Positions 51,543 through 59,353 of a stretch of 64,000 bases of DNA are shown here, in pieces (within the stretch, counting starts at the first letter, position 1; every line of letters starts with the position of its first letter). A model generated the notes under the pieces. The model was not told the origin of the DNA and made no database searches. It worked only from the letters and a program-made list of their open reading frames with translations. The position numbers and the translations under genes were made by a program. Source of the stretch: Acidimicrobilacustris europaeus (lineage in GTDB: Bacteria; Actinomycetota; Acidimicrobiia; Acidimicrobiales; Acidimicrobilacustridaceae); the NCBI GenBank assembly GCA_965194515.1, contig OZ239146.1, positions 1,860,001 to 1,924,000 on the forward strand, in the 5' to 3' direction.

Positions 51543-51678
51543 GACCTCGAATGAGGTCGAAATCAGCGCAACTGTGACAAGAAATGTCACGGGTATTTTC
51601 CCTGTTCACAGCGTTTTCACAGGGAAAATGTTACGCCCGCGTTGCGAGACTGCGATGAAACCGCAACACTTTCGTAAC
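51543..51678 (+). promoter_or_regulatory. Upstream region of the NlpC/P60 gene with four successive inverted repeats
   Basis: Four inverted repeats follow each other. (1) GACCTC 51543-51548 with GAGGTC 51553-51558. (2) GTGACA 51574-51579 with TGTCAC 51585-51590. (3) ATTTTCCCTGT 51595-51605 with ACAGGGAAAAT 51619-51629. (4) A nested pair: GTTACG 51630-51635 with CGTAAC 51673-51678, enclosing GTTGCG 51641-51646 with CGCAAC 51662-51667. The last ends one base before the ATG at 51680. It could be a structured leader RNA or a set of protein-binding sites. GTCAC/GTTAC/GTAAC elements recall boxes of the cell-wall regulator MtrA. Confidence 0.6.
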
Positions 51679-51679
51679 A

Positions 51680-52285
51680 ATGAGCATCGACCCCTTAGGC
51701 CGGATCCGCCTCGTTCTCGCCGTCACCGTCGTCCCGGTGTTGGCGATTGCCCTGCTGGCGCTCGGGCTGTGGGTTGCCCCGAGTTCATCCTCAGCCCTTC
51801 CCACTCAAACAGCGGTTGCGGGCGCACCGACACTTGCCCCCGCTGCCGCAGTTACCCCTGTCGCCGCCGAGCCCATTCCCGAAAGTGGCGCTCAGCTCAC
51901 CGCTGCCGCTTGGCGCATGGCCATCGGTCAGGCCGTGGTCGATGCGGGCGCAACCAAACTCGGCGCTCCGTATGTGTATTCCGCTGGCGGCCCCTACGCA
52001 TTCGACTGCTCAGGATTCACCCGGTGGGCCTGGATGCAACTTGGCGTCGAACTCCCCCACAACTCTGGCGCCCAATGGGCAGCCGTCGAACGCATTTCTC
52101 TCGATCAGCTCCAGCCCGGCGACCTCATCTTCGACTGGGGCTTCGGCGGCGGCCAACCCGACCACGTCGGCATCTATGTTGGCGACGGCATGATGATCCA
52201 CTCACCGAACAGCTCAAGTGTGGTGCGCTATGACTCCATCTATTGGTGGACAGGCGCAACAACTGCAGCTGGAAGGGTTCGATGA
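51680..52285 (+). CDS. NlpC/P60-family cell-wall hydrolase
   Basis: A 201-residue exported protein. One helix at residues about 9-33 acts as signal anchor, then an Ala/Pro/Thr linker to about residue 70. The NlpC/P60 domain has the catalytic Cys110 in AFDCSGFTRW, His162 in DHVGIYVGDG and His174 in MIHSPN. It should cut peptide bonds in peptidoglycan outside the membrane. Its stop overlaps the esterase ATG (ATGA). No ribosome site is seen before the ATG. Confidence 0.92.
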   Translation: MSIDPLGRIRLVLAVTVVPVLAIALLALGLWVAPSSSSALPTQTAVAGAPTLAPAAAVTPVAAEPIPESGAQLTAAAWRMAIGQAVVDAGATKLGAPYVYSAGGPYAFDCSGFTRWAWMQLGVELPHNSGAQWAAVERISLDQLQPGDLIFDWGFGGGQPDHVGIYVGDGMMIHSPNSSSVVRYDSIYWWTGATTAAGRVR

Positions 52286-52944
52286 CCAACACATTGCGAA
52301 GCATTCGACGAGGGCCCTCGATGCCCGAACGACTGCTCGTACTCATCCCTGGTTATCGCGATAGGCCCGAACCATTTCTTGAACGCGCCGCAATGTTCGA
52401 TCCGAACGAGCGGTGGCTAACAGTTGTTGTCGAACCACAGACGCCAAGCGATCGCGGCCCCTACTGGTACAACGTCGACGAGAACGGACCCGACTCCGTT
52501 GCACTCGCCACTGGGCTCGCGTCGATTGATGCAACATGCGCATCACTTCTTGCCGAAACAGGTTTGAGCGAAGACGCTCTCGTTATTGCTGGCTTCTCGC
52601 AGGGTGGCGCTCTTGCCCTTGCCCACCTCGTAGATCCCAACTCATCTGTCATGCCAAGCGCAGTAGCTGCGCTTGCGTCGTATCTCCCCAGTCGCGACGA
52701 ACGCCTTATTGATCTTTCGCGCGCTTCGCAACGGCCAGTGCTCTTCGCTCACGGCGAAGACGATGAACTCGTCGAACCGATTCGTGGTCGTTCCGCAGCG
52801 AAGGCGTTCCACCGTGCTGGAGCGCTTGTGGCATGGTCGAACGTGAGTGGCGGTCACCGTTTCGACATTCCGCTGACATCTGAGCTGGCAACTTGGCTTG
52901 CTGCACTAGCCGCAGGCGAACAACCGCACGCTCCCCCGATCTGA
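52282..52944 (+). CDS. Alpha/beta hydrolase, phospholipase/carboxylesterase type
   Basis: A 220-residue hydrolase from ATG 52282; ATG 52321 (MPERLL) is also possible. The nucleophile is Ser106 in AGFSQGGALAL. The acid is in HGEDDELVEP and the His in SGGHRFDIP. The core begins LLVLIPGYRD. The family cleaves carboxylic esters; the true substrate is open. Overlap with the NlpC/P60 gene suggests one transcript. Confidence 0.85.
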   Translation: MTNTLRSIRRGPSMPERLLVLIPGYRDRPEPFLERAAMFDPNERWLTVVVEPQTPSDRGPYWYNVDENGPDSVALATGLASIDATCASLLAETGLSEDALVIAGFSQGGALALAHLVDPNSSVMPSAVAALASYLPSRDERLIDLSRASQRPVLFAHGEDDELVEPIRGRSAAKAFHRAGALVAWSNVSGGHRFDIPLTSELATWLAALAAGEQPHAPPI

Positions 52945-52999
52945 CCAACGCCGGGTGCAGCGGTAAGGATGAAGTCCTCGCAACGAGAACGGACCGTCG

Positions 53000-53593
53000 A
53001 TGACAACCGATTCCCCCGCCGCACCACCAGCACCTGAGCAGAAGGCAGACATCTATTCGCGCATTGTGCGCTTTGCTCCGTTGTATGTCGTTGTGTTTTG
53101 TATTGGCATCGTCGTCCTTGTCGGCATCGTTCGACCGTTCGACTCTCCGGCTCCATCAATCACACTTCGCACTGCGCTCGTTGGCGCTGACTTCAATCCC
53201 ACAGGTGCGTACATGATCATTCACAACGCGGGAGGATCCGACACGCTCCTCTCAGCATCAACGCCAGCAGCTGCGTCGGTGCAACTGCAACAGATTGCTC
53301 CGGTGGAAACAACCACCTCAATGGTCTCAAACGGAGTTGTTGGAAATGTCGGTGGAATGCTCACCGATGTCGATCATCTCGACATTCCCGGATTCGGCGA
53401 CCTTCGCTTGCAACCTGGCTTGAGCCAGTTGTTATTGAAGGGTCTCACTGCTCCTCTCGCCGTTGGACAACAGGTCTCGATCACCCTCAACTTTGAGAAG
53501 GCTGGGGCCATCACCGTCGAGGCCACCGTCGCGACCTACGACGAGATTGCCGATCGCCTTCTGCCCCCCCGGCTGAAACTTCCGGGGCAGTAA
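53000..53593 (+). CDS. PCuAC-domain protein lacking the copper ligands
   Basis: A 197-residue protein. It has a short cytoplasmic N-terminus, one helix (about 29-47) and an outside domain that matches the PCuAC fold: AYMIIHNAGGSDTLLSAS and LTLNFEKAG-type (SITLNFEKAGAITVE) segments. The usual His of VELHE is Gln here (SVQLQQI), and the PGGxHxMLMGL motif reads PGLSQLLLKGL, so both His/Met ligands are gone. A structural or chaperone-related function without copper is likely (inference). A possible -10 TAAGGAT lies at 52960. Confidence 0.75.
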   Translation: MTTDSPAAPPAPEQKADIYSRIVRFAPLYVVVFCIGIVVLVGIVRPFDSPAPSITLRTALVGADFNPTGAYMIIHNAGGSDTLLSASTPAAASVQLQQIAPVETTTSMVSNGVVGNVGGMLTDVDHLDIPGFGDLRLQPGLSQLLLKGLTAPLAVGQQVSITLNFEKAGAITVEATVATYDEIADRLLPPRLKLPGQ

Positions 53594-53651
53594 CACCCAA
53601 GAATCTGGGTAGGTCGCCCAGACCCGGTTTGCGAAACTTCCCGAACTCCTC

Positions 53652-53673
53652 CATAATGAGAATGCTTCTCATT
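53652..53673 (+). promoter_or_regulatory. znuA promoter with Zur-like operator
   Basis: The perfect inverted repeat AATGAGAA-TGC-TTCTCATT (53655-53673) overlaps the -10 box CATAAT (53652-53657); a -35 TTTGCG lies 18 bases upstream. Operators of Zur/Fur type have this form. Its place next to znuA supports zinc control by repression. The znuA start at 53691 has GGAG at 53682-53685. Confidence 0.75.
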
Positions 53674-53690
53674 CCCACTATGGAGTCACC

Positions 53691-54740
53691 ATGACCCGCA
53701 CACCGTCCTTGCCCAAACCTCATAAGCGCTCTGCAACCTTTGCGGTGCTGGCCCTCCTCTCAGTTCTGGGACTTCTTGCCTCCTGCGGAAGTGACTCGAA
53801 AGACACCACGTCATCGACAGTCCCCGACTCGAATCGGCCGCTCGTGATTGCGACCACGCCAATCCTCGGCGACCTTGTCCGTCAGGTGGGTGGCGATCAG
53901 GTCAACGTTGAGGTCCTCATTCCCCTGGGCGCTGACCCGCATGACTTTGAACCGTCTGCCGCACAGGCCGCGCAATTGCGCGATGCCTCGTTGATCGTGG
54001 CGAACGGGCTCGGGCTCGAAGAGCGTCTCGAGTCGGCGCTTGAAGGGGCTCAAAAAGATGGCGTGCCCGTTTTCGAAGTGGGCGAACAGCTTGATCCGCT
54101 CGCCCTCAGCACGACTAAGGACGAAGGCCATTCCGAAGAAGACGAACACGGCCACGAAGAAGAACCACCCGCCGAAAAAGAAGAAGAACATGGTCATGGC
54201 TCCGAGGATCCACATGTGTGGCTGGATCCGGAACGTATGGCCACCGCGGCATCTCTTGTCGCAACCCAACTCGCGACAACAACCGGACTCGATGCCGCGC
54301 CATTCCAGCAGCGAGCGGGAATCTACGCCGATGCCGCTTTTGCCGCTGAAACCGAAGCGCGCGCACTCCTTGCCGAACTCCCCGCCGACCAGCGCAAACT
54401 CATCACGAATCACGACGCCCTCGAATACTTCGCTCAACGATTCAATCTTGAAGTCATCGGGACGGTCATCCCCGGAGGTTCGACCTTGGCCGAGCCCAGT
54501 GCTGCCGACCTCAGCGAACTTGTCGCACTCATCAAAGCAAACAATGTGAAAGCGATCTTCTCGGAAAGCACCGTTTCTTCGAAACTGATCGAATCGCTGG
54601 CTCGCGAAGTTGGCTCTCAAGTCAGCGTGGTCGAGCTTTCCACCGACACACTCGGCGAGCCGGGAAGTCCGACGGCGACCTACCCCGGTCTCATCGTCAC
54701 AACGGCTCGCCTTATCGCCAATGGACTCAGCGGACGCTGA
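53691..54740 (+). CDS. znuA: Zinc ABC transporter substrate-binding lipoprotein
   Basis: A 349-residue lipoprotein: signal peptide with lipobox LLASC, Cys32. Metal-site residues include His in LGADPHDFEP, His in EDPHVWLDPERM, His in ITNHDALEYF and the C-terminal Asp region STDTLGEPG. The His/Glu-rich loop (DEHGHEEEPPAEKEEEHGHG) typical of ZnuA lies near residues 145-165. It catches zinc outside the membrane. A manganese role is less likely given the loop and Zur-like box. Confidence 0.93.
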   Translation: MTRTPSLPKPHKRSATFAVLALLSVLGLLASCGSDSKDTTSSTVPDSNRPLVIATTPILGDLVRQVGGDQVNVEVLIPLGADPHDFEPSAAQAAQLRDASLIVANGLGLEERLESALEGAQKDGVPVFEVGEQLDPLALSTTKDEGHSEEDEHGHEEEPPAEKEEEHGHGSEDPHVWLDPERMATAASLVATQLATTTGLDAAPFQQRAGIYADAAFAAETEARALLAELPADQRKLITNHDALEYFAQRFNLEVIGTVIPGGSTLAEPSAADLSELVALIKANNVKAIFSESTVSSKLIESLAREVGSQVSVVELSTDTLGEPGSPTATYPGLIVTTARLIANGLSGR

Positions 54741-54768
54741 AGATCCTGCTTCCAGCGAATGCAGGCTC

Positions 54769-54774
54769 TAGCCT
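54769..54774 (+). promoter_or_regulatory. Possible -10 box before znuB
   Basis: TAGCCT, nine bases, then GTG 54784. Spacing is longer than at the other TAGNNT starts, so this may be a weak internal promoter or chance. Confidence 0.35.
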
Positions 54775-54783
54775 CCGAGAACT

Positions 54784-55629
54784 GTGGATTGGCTAATCGA
54801 ACCCTTTCAGTATGAGTTCATCCTGCGCGCGTTGCTCGCAGGATCTCTTGCTGCAATCGCGTGCTCGCTCATCGGCACGTGGGTCGTCATTCGGGGAATG
54901 TCGTTCATGGGCGATGCGCTTGCCCATGGAGTGCTTCCCGGCATCGCGGTCGCGTTCATCATCGGCATCGACATCGCAATTGGTGCGTTCGTTTCCGCCA
55001 TCGTGATGGTGATCGGTATCAATCTGGTGAACCGCGCTTCAAAGCTGTCCACCGATACAGGTATTGGGCTGCTCTTCGTCGGCATGCTTGCGCTTGGCGT
55101 TGTCATCATTTCTCGAACACGTTCGTTTTCCGGAGACCTCACCTCGTTTCTCTTCGGCTCTGTGTTGGGCGTAAAGGACTCTGACATCTGGCTTCAGTCT
55201 GTGGCCGCGGTATTCACGTTGGTCGCCGTTATTGCATTCCACCGTTTGTTCTTGGCGCTTTCGTTTAACCCAGAAAAAGCCGCCACCCTCGGAATGCGTC
55301 CGCGTCTTGCTCACATCGCAATGCTCACGCTTATTGCCATCGCCATCGTCGCATCGTTCCGCACCGTGGGAACGCTCCTTGTATTCGGCTTGCTCATTGC
55401 ACCACCTGCGACAGCCGCCCTACTCGTTCGTCGCGTTCCCGTAATGATGGCCACCGCTTGCTTCATCGGCGTTTCATCAATCTTTATTGGGCTACTCATC
55501 ACCTACCACTTCGACACGGCTGCAGGCGCAACGATGGCTGGCACTGCAGTTGCGATCTTCTTCATTGTGCTTGCGGTTCGAGAACTCGCGCTTCGCATCG
55601 GCCGTCGGACACAACTGCAACACGCCTAG
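54784..55629 (+). CDS. znuB: Zinc/manganese ABC transporter permease
   Basis: A 281-residue membrane protein of the ABC-3 family with about eight helices. Motifs: RGMSFMGDALAHGVLPGIAVAF near residue 38 and the EAA-like GLLIAPPATAALLV near residue 205. It forms the channel for ZnuA-delivered metal. It starts at GTG 54784, 43 bases after znuA. The matching ATPase gene is not in the window on either side. Confidence 0.93.
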   Translation: MDWLIEPFQYEFILRALLAGSLAAIACSLIGTWVVIRGMSFMGDALAHGVLPGIAVAFIIGIDIAIGAFVSAIVMVIGINLVNRASKLSTDTGIGLLFVGMLALGVVIISRTRSFSGDLTSFLFGSVLGVKDSDIWLQSVAAVFTLVAVIAFHRLFLALSFNPEKAATLGMRPRLAHIAMLTLIAIAIVASFRTVGTLLVFGLLIAPPATAALLVRRVPVMMATACFIGVSSIFIGLLITYHFDTAAGATMAGTAVAIFFIVLAVRELALRIGRRTQLQHA

Positions 55630-55633
55630 CTCA

Positions 55634-57130
55634 ATGATTGATCCGCGCACTCTGCGAGCACTCCTACGCGCCGTCATTGCAGGGCTCTGCCTTGCCGCCT
55701 CGGTTCCGCCTTGGGGTTGGTGGCCTCTCGCGTTTATCGGCATCGCCATGTGGGATCGGCTGTTACGCAACGCGAAACCGCGGGCCCGCATCGTCCGTTC
55801 CGCCGTGTTCGCCGCTGCGTGGTTCACCCCATCGATGTTGTGGATGGTTGATCTCACCGCTCCCGGGTACGTCATTGCCATCGTGGTCTTCAGTCTCTAC
55901 GTCGGCGTTGCAGGTCTCGCGGTACCCGGACGTAGCTCTTCCCCATGGGTCCGGTGGCTCGCCCTACCCGCCGCGTTCACGTTGGCCGAAGCCGCTCGAT
56001 GCACCTTCCCCTTTGGTGGAGTTCCACTTGCAACAACCGCTATGGGTCAGGCAAGCGCTCCACTTGGCCAAATTGCCCGCGTGCTCTGCGCCGTCGGGGT
56101 GACGTTCGCAGTCGCCGTGATCGGAGTCGCGCTGTCGGCAGCATGGGAACGACGTCACATCGTTGCCGCCGCTGCACTCGCCGGGGTTGTTGCGCTTTGG
56201 CTCGTCGCCATCATCGCTCCAACTGGGCATGACATTCGCACTATCAACGCCGCAGTTGTTCAGGGCGGCGGACCACAAGGAACCCGCGCAAGCGAAACTG
56301 ATCCCCGCGACGTCTTCGACCGACATGTCGAAGCCACTTCGCTGGTTACGACTCCAGTTGATCTTGTTGTTTGGCCCGAGAACGTTGTTGCCGTTGACTC
56401 GCTACTCACAACTGCAAGGGAAAACGCTGAGCTCTCTGCCCTCGCCAAAGACCTCAACACGACACTTGTTGCAGGAATTACAGAGGTTCTCGATTCGTCA
56501 AGCTTCGCGAACGCGTCGATTGTCTATCTCCCCGATGGCAGCACCGGAGGGCGATACGACAAGGTCCGGCGCGTTCCCTTCGGCGAATTCGTGCCCCTTC
56601 GCTGGCTCATCGAAAGCGTTGCCGGATCCAACACCGGCATTCCTGTTCGTGAAGCACGAGCAGGGACTGAACCTGCGATCGTCCGAACGCCTGCCGGCGA
56701 CCTTGCTCTCGCAATTTCCTGGGAAATCTTTTTTACAAACCGAGGACGCGACGGGGTGCTGCACGGCGGGCAGATTCTTCTTAATCCCACCAACGGTTCG
56801 AGTTACTGGCTAACTCAGGTGCAAACGCAGCAAGTTGCTTCAAGCCAACTCCGCGCAATTGAAACTGGTCGATGGGTTCTGCAAGCCGCTCCAACTGGTT
56901 TCTCCGCAATCGTCAACCCTTCAGGAGACGTTCTGGAGCGAACGTCAATTTCGGAGCAAGCGGTACTGCAACAAGACGTCATACTTCGATCGGGCGACAC
57001 GATCGCGACCGTCATTGGTCCAATGCCCGTCATTTGGCTCTCGGCGATCCTTCTCGCACTCTCTTGGTGGTTCGCGACGAATTCTTTCGAGGCCATAGGT
57101 TCGAAACTCAGACCTCCACGATCAGAGTGA
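55634..57130 (+). CDS. lnt: Apolipoprotein N-acyltransferase homologue with Ser at the nucleophile position
   Basis: A 498-residue protein from ATG 55634; a longer frame overlaps znuB. The first 200 residues form several helices, then a nitrilase domain. The Glu of the triad is Glu249 (VVWPENVVAVD) and the Lys is Lys310 (RYDKVRRVPFGEFVPL). Where Cys is expected, the sequence reads LAISWEIFF with Ser362; the Lys-Ser spacing of 52 equals that of the E. coli pair. Lnt adds a third acyl chain to lipoproteins. With Ser the usual thioester route may not work, so function could be altered. Confidence 0.85.
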   Translation: MIDPRTLRALLRAVIAGLCLAASVPPWGWWPLAFIGIAMWDRLLRNAKPRARIVRSAVFAAAWFTPSMLWMVDLTAPGYVIAIVVFSLYVGVAGLAVPGRSSSPWVRWLALPAAFTLAEAARCTFPFGGVPLATTAMGQASAPLGQIARVLCAVGVTFAVAVIGVALSAAWERRHIVAAAALAGVVALWLVAIIAPTGHDIRTINAAVVQGGGPQGTRASETDPRDVFDRHVEATSLVTTPVDLVVWPENVVAVDSLLTTARENAELSALAKDLNTTLVAGITEVLDSSSFANASIVYLPDGSTGGRYDKVRRVPFGEFVPLRWLIESVAGSNTGIPVREARAGTEPAIVRTPAGDLALAISWEIFFTNRGRDGVLHGGQILLNPTNGSSYWLTQVQTQQVASSQLRAIETGRWVLQAAPTGFSAIVNPSGDVLERTSISEQAVLQQDVILRSGDTIATVIGPMPVIWLSAILLALSWWFATNSFEAIGSKLRPPRSE

Positions 57131-57189
57131 CTCCTCTCACCCGGTCCATCTCGCCCCGATAGGGCCTGTGGACAACGATCTAGCCCTGT

Positions 57190-57205
57190 CTTGACCTTTG
57201 TCAAG
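57190..57205. promoter_or_regulatory. Inverted repeat upstream of the GT4 gene
   Basis: CTTGAC (57190-57195) and GTCAAG (57200-57205) form a six-base inverted repeat around CTTT. TTGACC inside it is a good -35 box, with GAAACT 18 bases on as a fair -10, ten bases before ATG 57230. An operator on the promoter is possible. Confidence 0.45.
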
Positions 57206-57229
57206 ATTCCCGACGAAACTTGTCGGCCC

Positions 57230-58603
57230 ATGTCTCCCCGCCCCGAATCCTCCGGGCGCACCGATCTTGCCGCTGACGGCGAGCTCCCCCTGCGCATTGC
57301 TTTCCTCACCTATCGCGGAAAGCCCCATGTCGGCGGTCAAGGCGTGTACACCCGACACCTGACAAAGGCGCTCGTCGATCTTGGTCACGAGGTAGAGGTC
57401 TTAGGCGGTCAGCCCTACCCGATTCTCGATCCCCGGGTGCCACTCGTCGAACTTCCTAGCCTCGATATTTATAACGACGCATACCCGATGCGCCTGCCGT
57501 TGCCGTTCGAAATCAAGAACCTTGGCGACGCCATCGAGGTCGGCAGTTTCATGGCCGGATCATTCCCCGAGCCTCTCGCATTCAGTTTCCGCGCTTGGCA
57601 GCACCTTCGCTCGCGCGTCAACGAGTTCGATCTTGTTCAGGACAATCAGTGCCTTGGCTATGGCTTGCTCGGCATGGAACGTGACGGACTTCCAGTCCTC
57701 GCCACGATCCACCACCCCATCACTGTCGATCGTCGTCTTGAGATGGAACATGCCGAGACCGCATGGAAGCGATTCTCGAAGGGTCGCTGGTACGGCTTCA
57801 CCAAGATGCAGACGCGTGTCGCGTCACGTATGCCCCGGGTCATCACGGTGTCGCAGAACTCTCTTGCCGACATTCATGCCGATCAGAATGTCCCACTCGA
57901 TCGACTCCACGTTGTCCCTGTTGGCGTTGATCAGGAATTGTTCAAGCCCATCCCCAACGTTCAGCGCATTCCTGGCCGACTCATCACTACTGCCAGTGCC
58001 GACGTCACGATGAAGGGCCTGCGTTACCTCCTCGAGGCAATTGCCAAACTTCGCACCGAACGTCACATCGAACTCGTCGTCATCGGACGCCTTAAAGAAG
58101 GCGGCCCTTCGGCTCGCATTATCGACGAGCTCGGACTTCGAGACGCAGTCACCTTCATCACGGGCGTGCCCGAAGAGCGCATCATTGAGCTCTACGCCGA
58201 AGCACAGGTCGCCGTCGTTCCTTCGCTGTATGAAGGCTTCTCCCTTCCAGCCATTGAAGCCATGAGTTGCGGTGTTCCGCTCGTAGCCACGAGCGGCGGT
58301 GCGCTTCCTGAGGTCGTTGGAAACCACAATGAAACTGCACTCGTCGTTCCCCCCGGCGACAGCGAAGCGCTTGCGGCAATGCTGCGCACTGCGCTCGATG
58401 ATCCTGCATTGCGCGACCGCATTGGCGCCGCTGGCCGTCAACGTGTCATCGATCGCTGGACATGGCGCCACACTGCGACCGGCACGGTTGAGCACTACCG
58501 AGCACTACTCGCGGAGACCCCCCACATTCAGGCCCGCCGACCTGGTGGCGCTGGTGCAGCCCCACGTTTCCAGCGCTCACGCGTCACACGCCCAGGATCC
58601 TGA
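57230..58603 (+). CDS. GT4-family glycosyltransferase
   Basis: A 457-residue GT-B enzyme from ATG 57230. The N-terminal donor-loop motif is FLTYRGKPHVGGQGVYTRHL. The C-terminal nucleotide-sugar site has VIGRLKEGGP and the EX7E motif in YEGFSLPAIEAMSCGVPLVAT (residues about 340-360, given only as a guide). It adds a sugar to an unknown acceptor, likely lipid or glycan at the inner membrane face. It starts a run of four plus-strand genes with 3- to 5-base gaps or overlaps. Confidence 0.9.
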   Translation: MSPRPESSGRTDLAADGELPLRIAFLTYRGKPHVGGQGVYTRHLTKALVDLGHEVEVLGGQPYPILDPRVPLVELPSLDIYNDAYPMRLPLPFEIKNLGDAIEVGSFMAGSFPEPLAFSFRAWQHLRSRVNEFDLVQDNQCLGYGLLGMERDGLPVLATIHHPITVDRRLEMEHAETAWKRFSKGRWYGFTKMQTRVASRMPRVITVSQNSLADIHADQNVPLDRLHVVPVGVDQELFKPIPNVQRIPGRLITTASADVTMKGLRYLLEAIAKLRTERHIELVVIGRLKEGGPSARIIDELGLRDAVTFITGVPEERIIELYAEAQVAVVPSLYEGFSLPAIEAMSCGVPLVATSGGALPEVVGNHNETALVVPPGDSEALAAMLRTALDDPALRDRIGAAGRQRVIDRWTWRHTATGTVEHYRALLAETPHIQARRPGGAGAAPRFQRSRVTRPGS

Positions 58604-58606
58604 ACA

Positions 58607-59353
58607 GTGCTGACCGCCGACTACGACCGTTTAGGGCTACGCCCCGGAGACCGATTGCTCGATCTGGGCTGCGGCTTTGGTCGTCACGCGTTCGAAGCAC
58701 TGCGCCGCGGTGCACGAGTTGTGGCCTGCGATATGGCCGTTCCTGAACTTGAACAGGTTGCTGCGACCACATCAGCCATGAAAGACGCCGGTGAAATTGC
58801 GCCGACGATTTCGTGTACGTCAGTTGCCGGCGATGGGACCAAGCTTCCTTTCGCCGACGCATCTTTCGATCGAATCATTGCGTCCGAAGTTATGGAACAT
58901 GTTCCCGATGACAACGCAGCGCTCTCCGAATTCATTCGGGTACTGCGTCCCGGCGGCACTATTGCCATCACAGTTCCTGCTGAGTTTCCGGAAAAGATTT
59001 GCTGGAAACTTTCCGATGAGTACTACGCGCCCAAGTCCGAAGGTGGACATGTTCGCATTTACTCAGAGTCTGACCTTCGCCTCAAGATGAAAAACGCTGG
59101 ACTCATTCCCGGAAGTTCACACCGCGCCCATGCACTGCACTCGCCCTACTGGTGGCTTCGTTGCGCAGTTGGCCCGCGGAACGACACCAACGCTGCGGTC
59201 AAGGTGTACACAAAATTTCTTGAGTGGGACATCATGTCGGCTCCACCGCTGACACGACTCACCGAAAAGGCACTCAACCCCGTCTTGGGGAAGTCGCTTG
59301 TTGTCTACGCGACCAAACCAATCCGACACGCCGCGATGGCAGGTGCAAAATGA
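58607..59353 (+). CDS. SAM-dependent methyltransferase (class I)
   Basis: A 248-residue enzyme with motif I RLLDLGCGFGRHAFEAL at residue 17 onward, an acidic loop CDMAVPELEQV, and FDRIIASEVMEHVPDDNAAL with RVLRPGGTIAITVP. The start is GTG 58607, three bases after the GT4 stop. It probably methylates a sugar or lipid made by the same cluster. The substrate is unknown. Confidence 0.88.
   Translation: MLTADYDRLGLRPGDRLLDLGCGFGRHAFEALRRGARVVACDMAVPELEQVAATTSAMKDAGEIAPTISCTSVAGDGTKLPFADASFDRIIASEVMEHVPDDNAALSEFIRVLRPGGTIAITVPAEFPEKICWKLSDEYYAPKSEGGHVRIYSESDLRLKMKNAGLIPGSSHRAHALHSPYWWLRCAVGPRNDTNAAVKVYTKFLEWDIMSAPPLTRLTEKALNPVLGKSLVVYATKPIRHAAMAGAK

Noticed and set aside
51574..51590. CRP/GlxR site in GTGACA-N5-TGTCAC
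   Set aside because: The half-site spacing does not match TGTGA-N6-TCACA.
51499..51679. c-di-AMP (ydaO-type) riboswitch upstream of the NlpC/P60 gene
   Set aside because: The location is right for that class in actinobacteria, but I could not find its conserved core bases; only the inverted repeats are supported.
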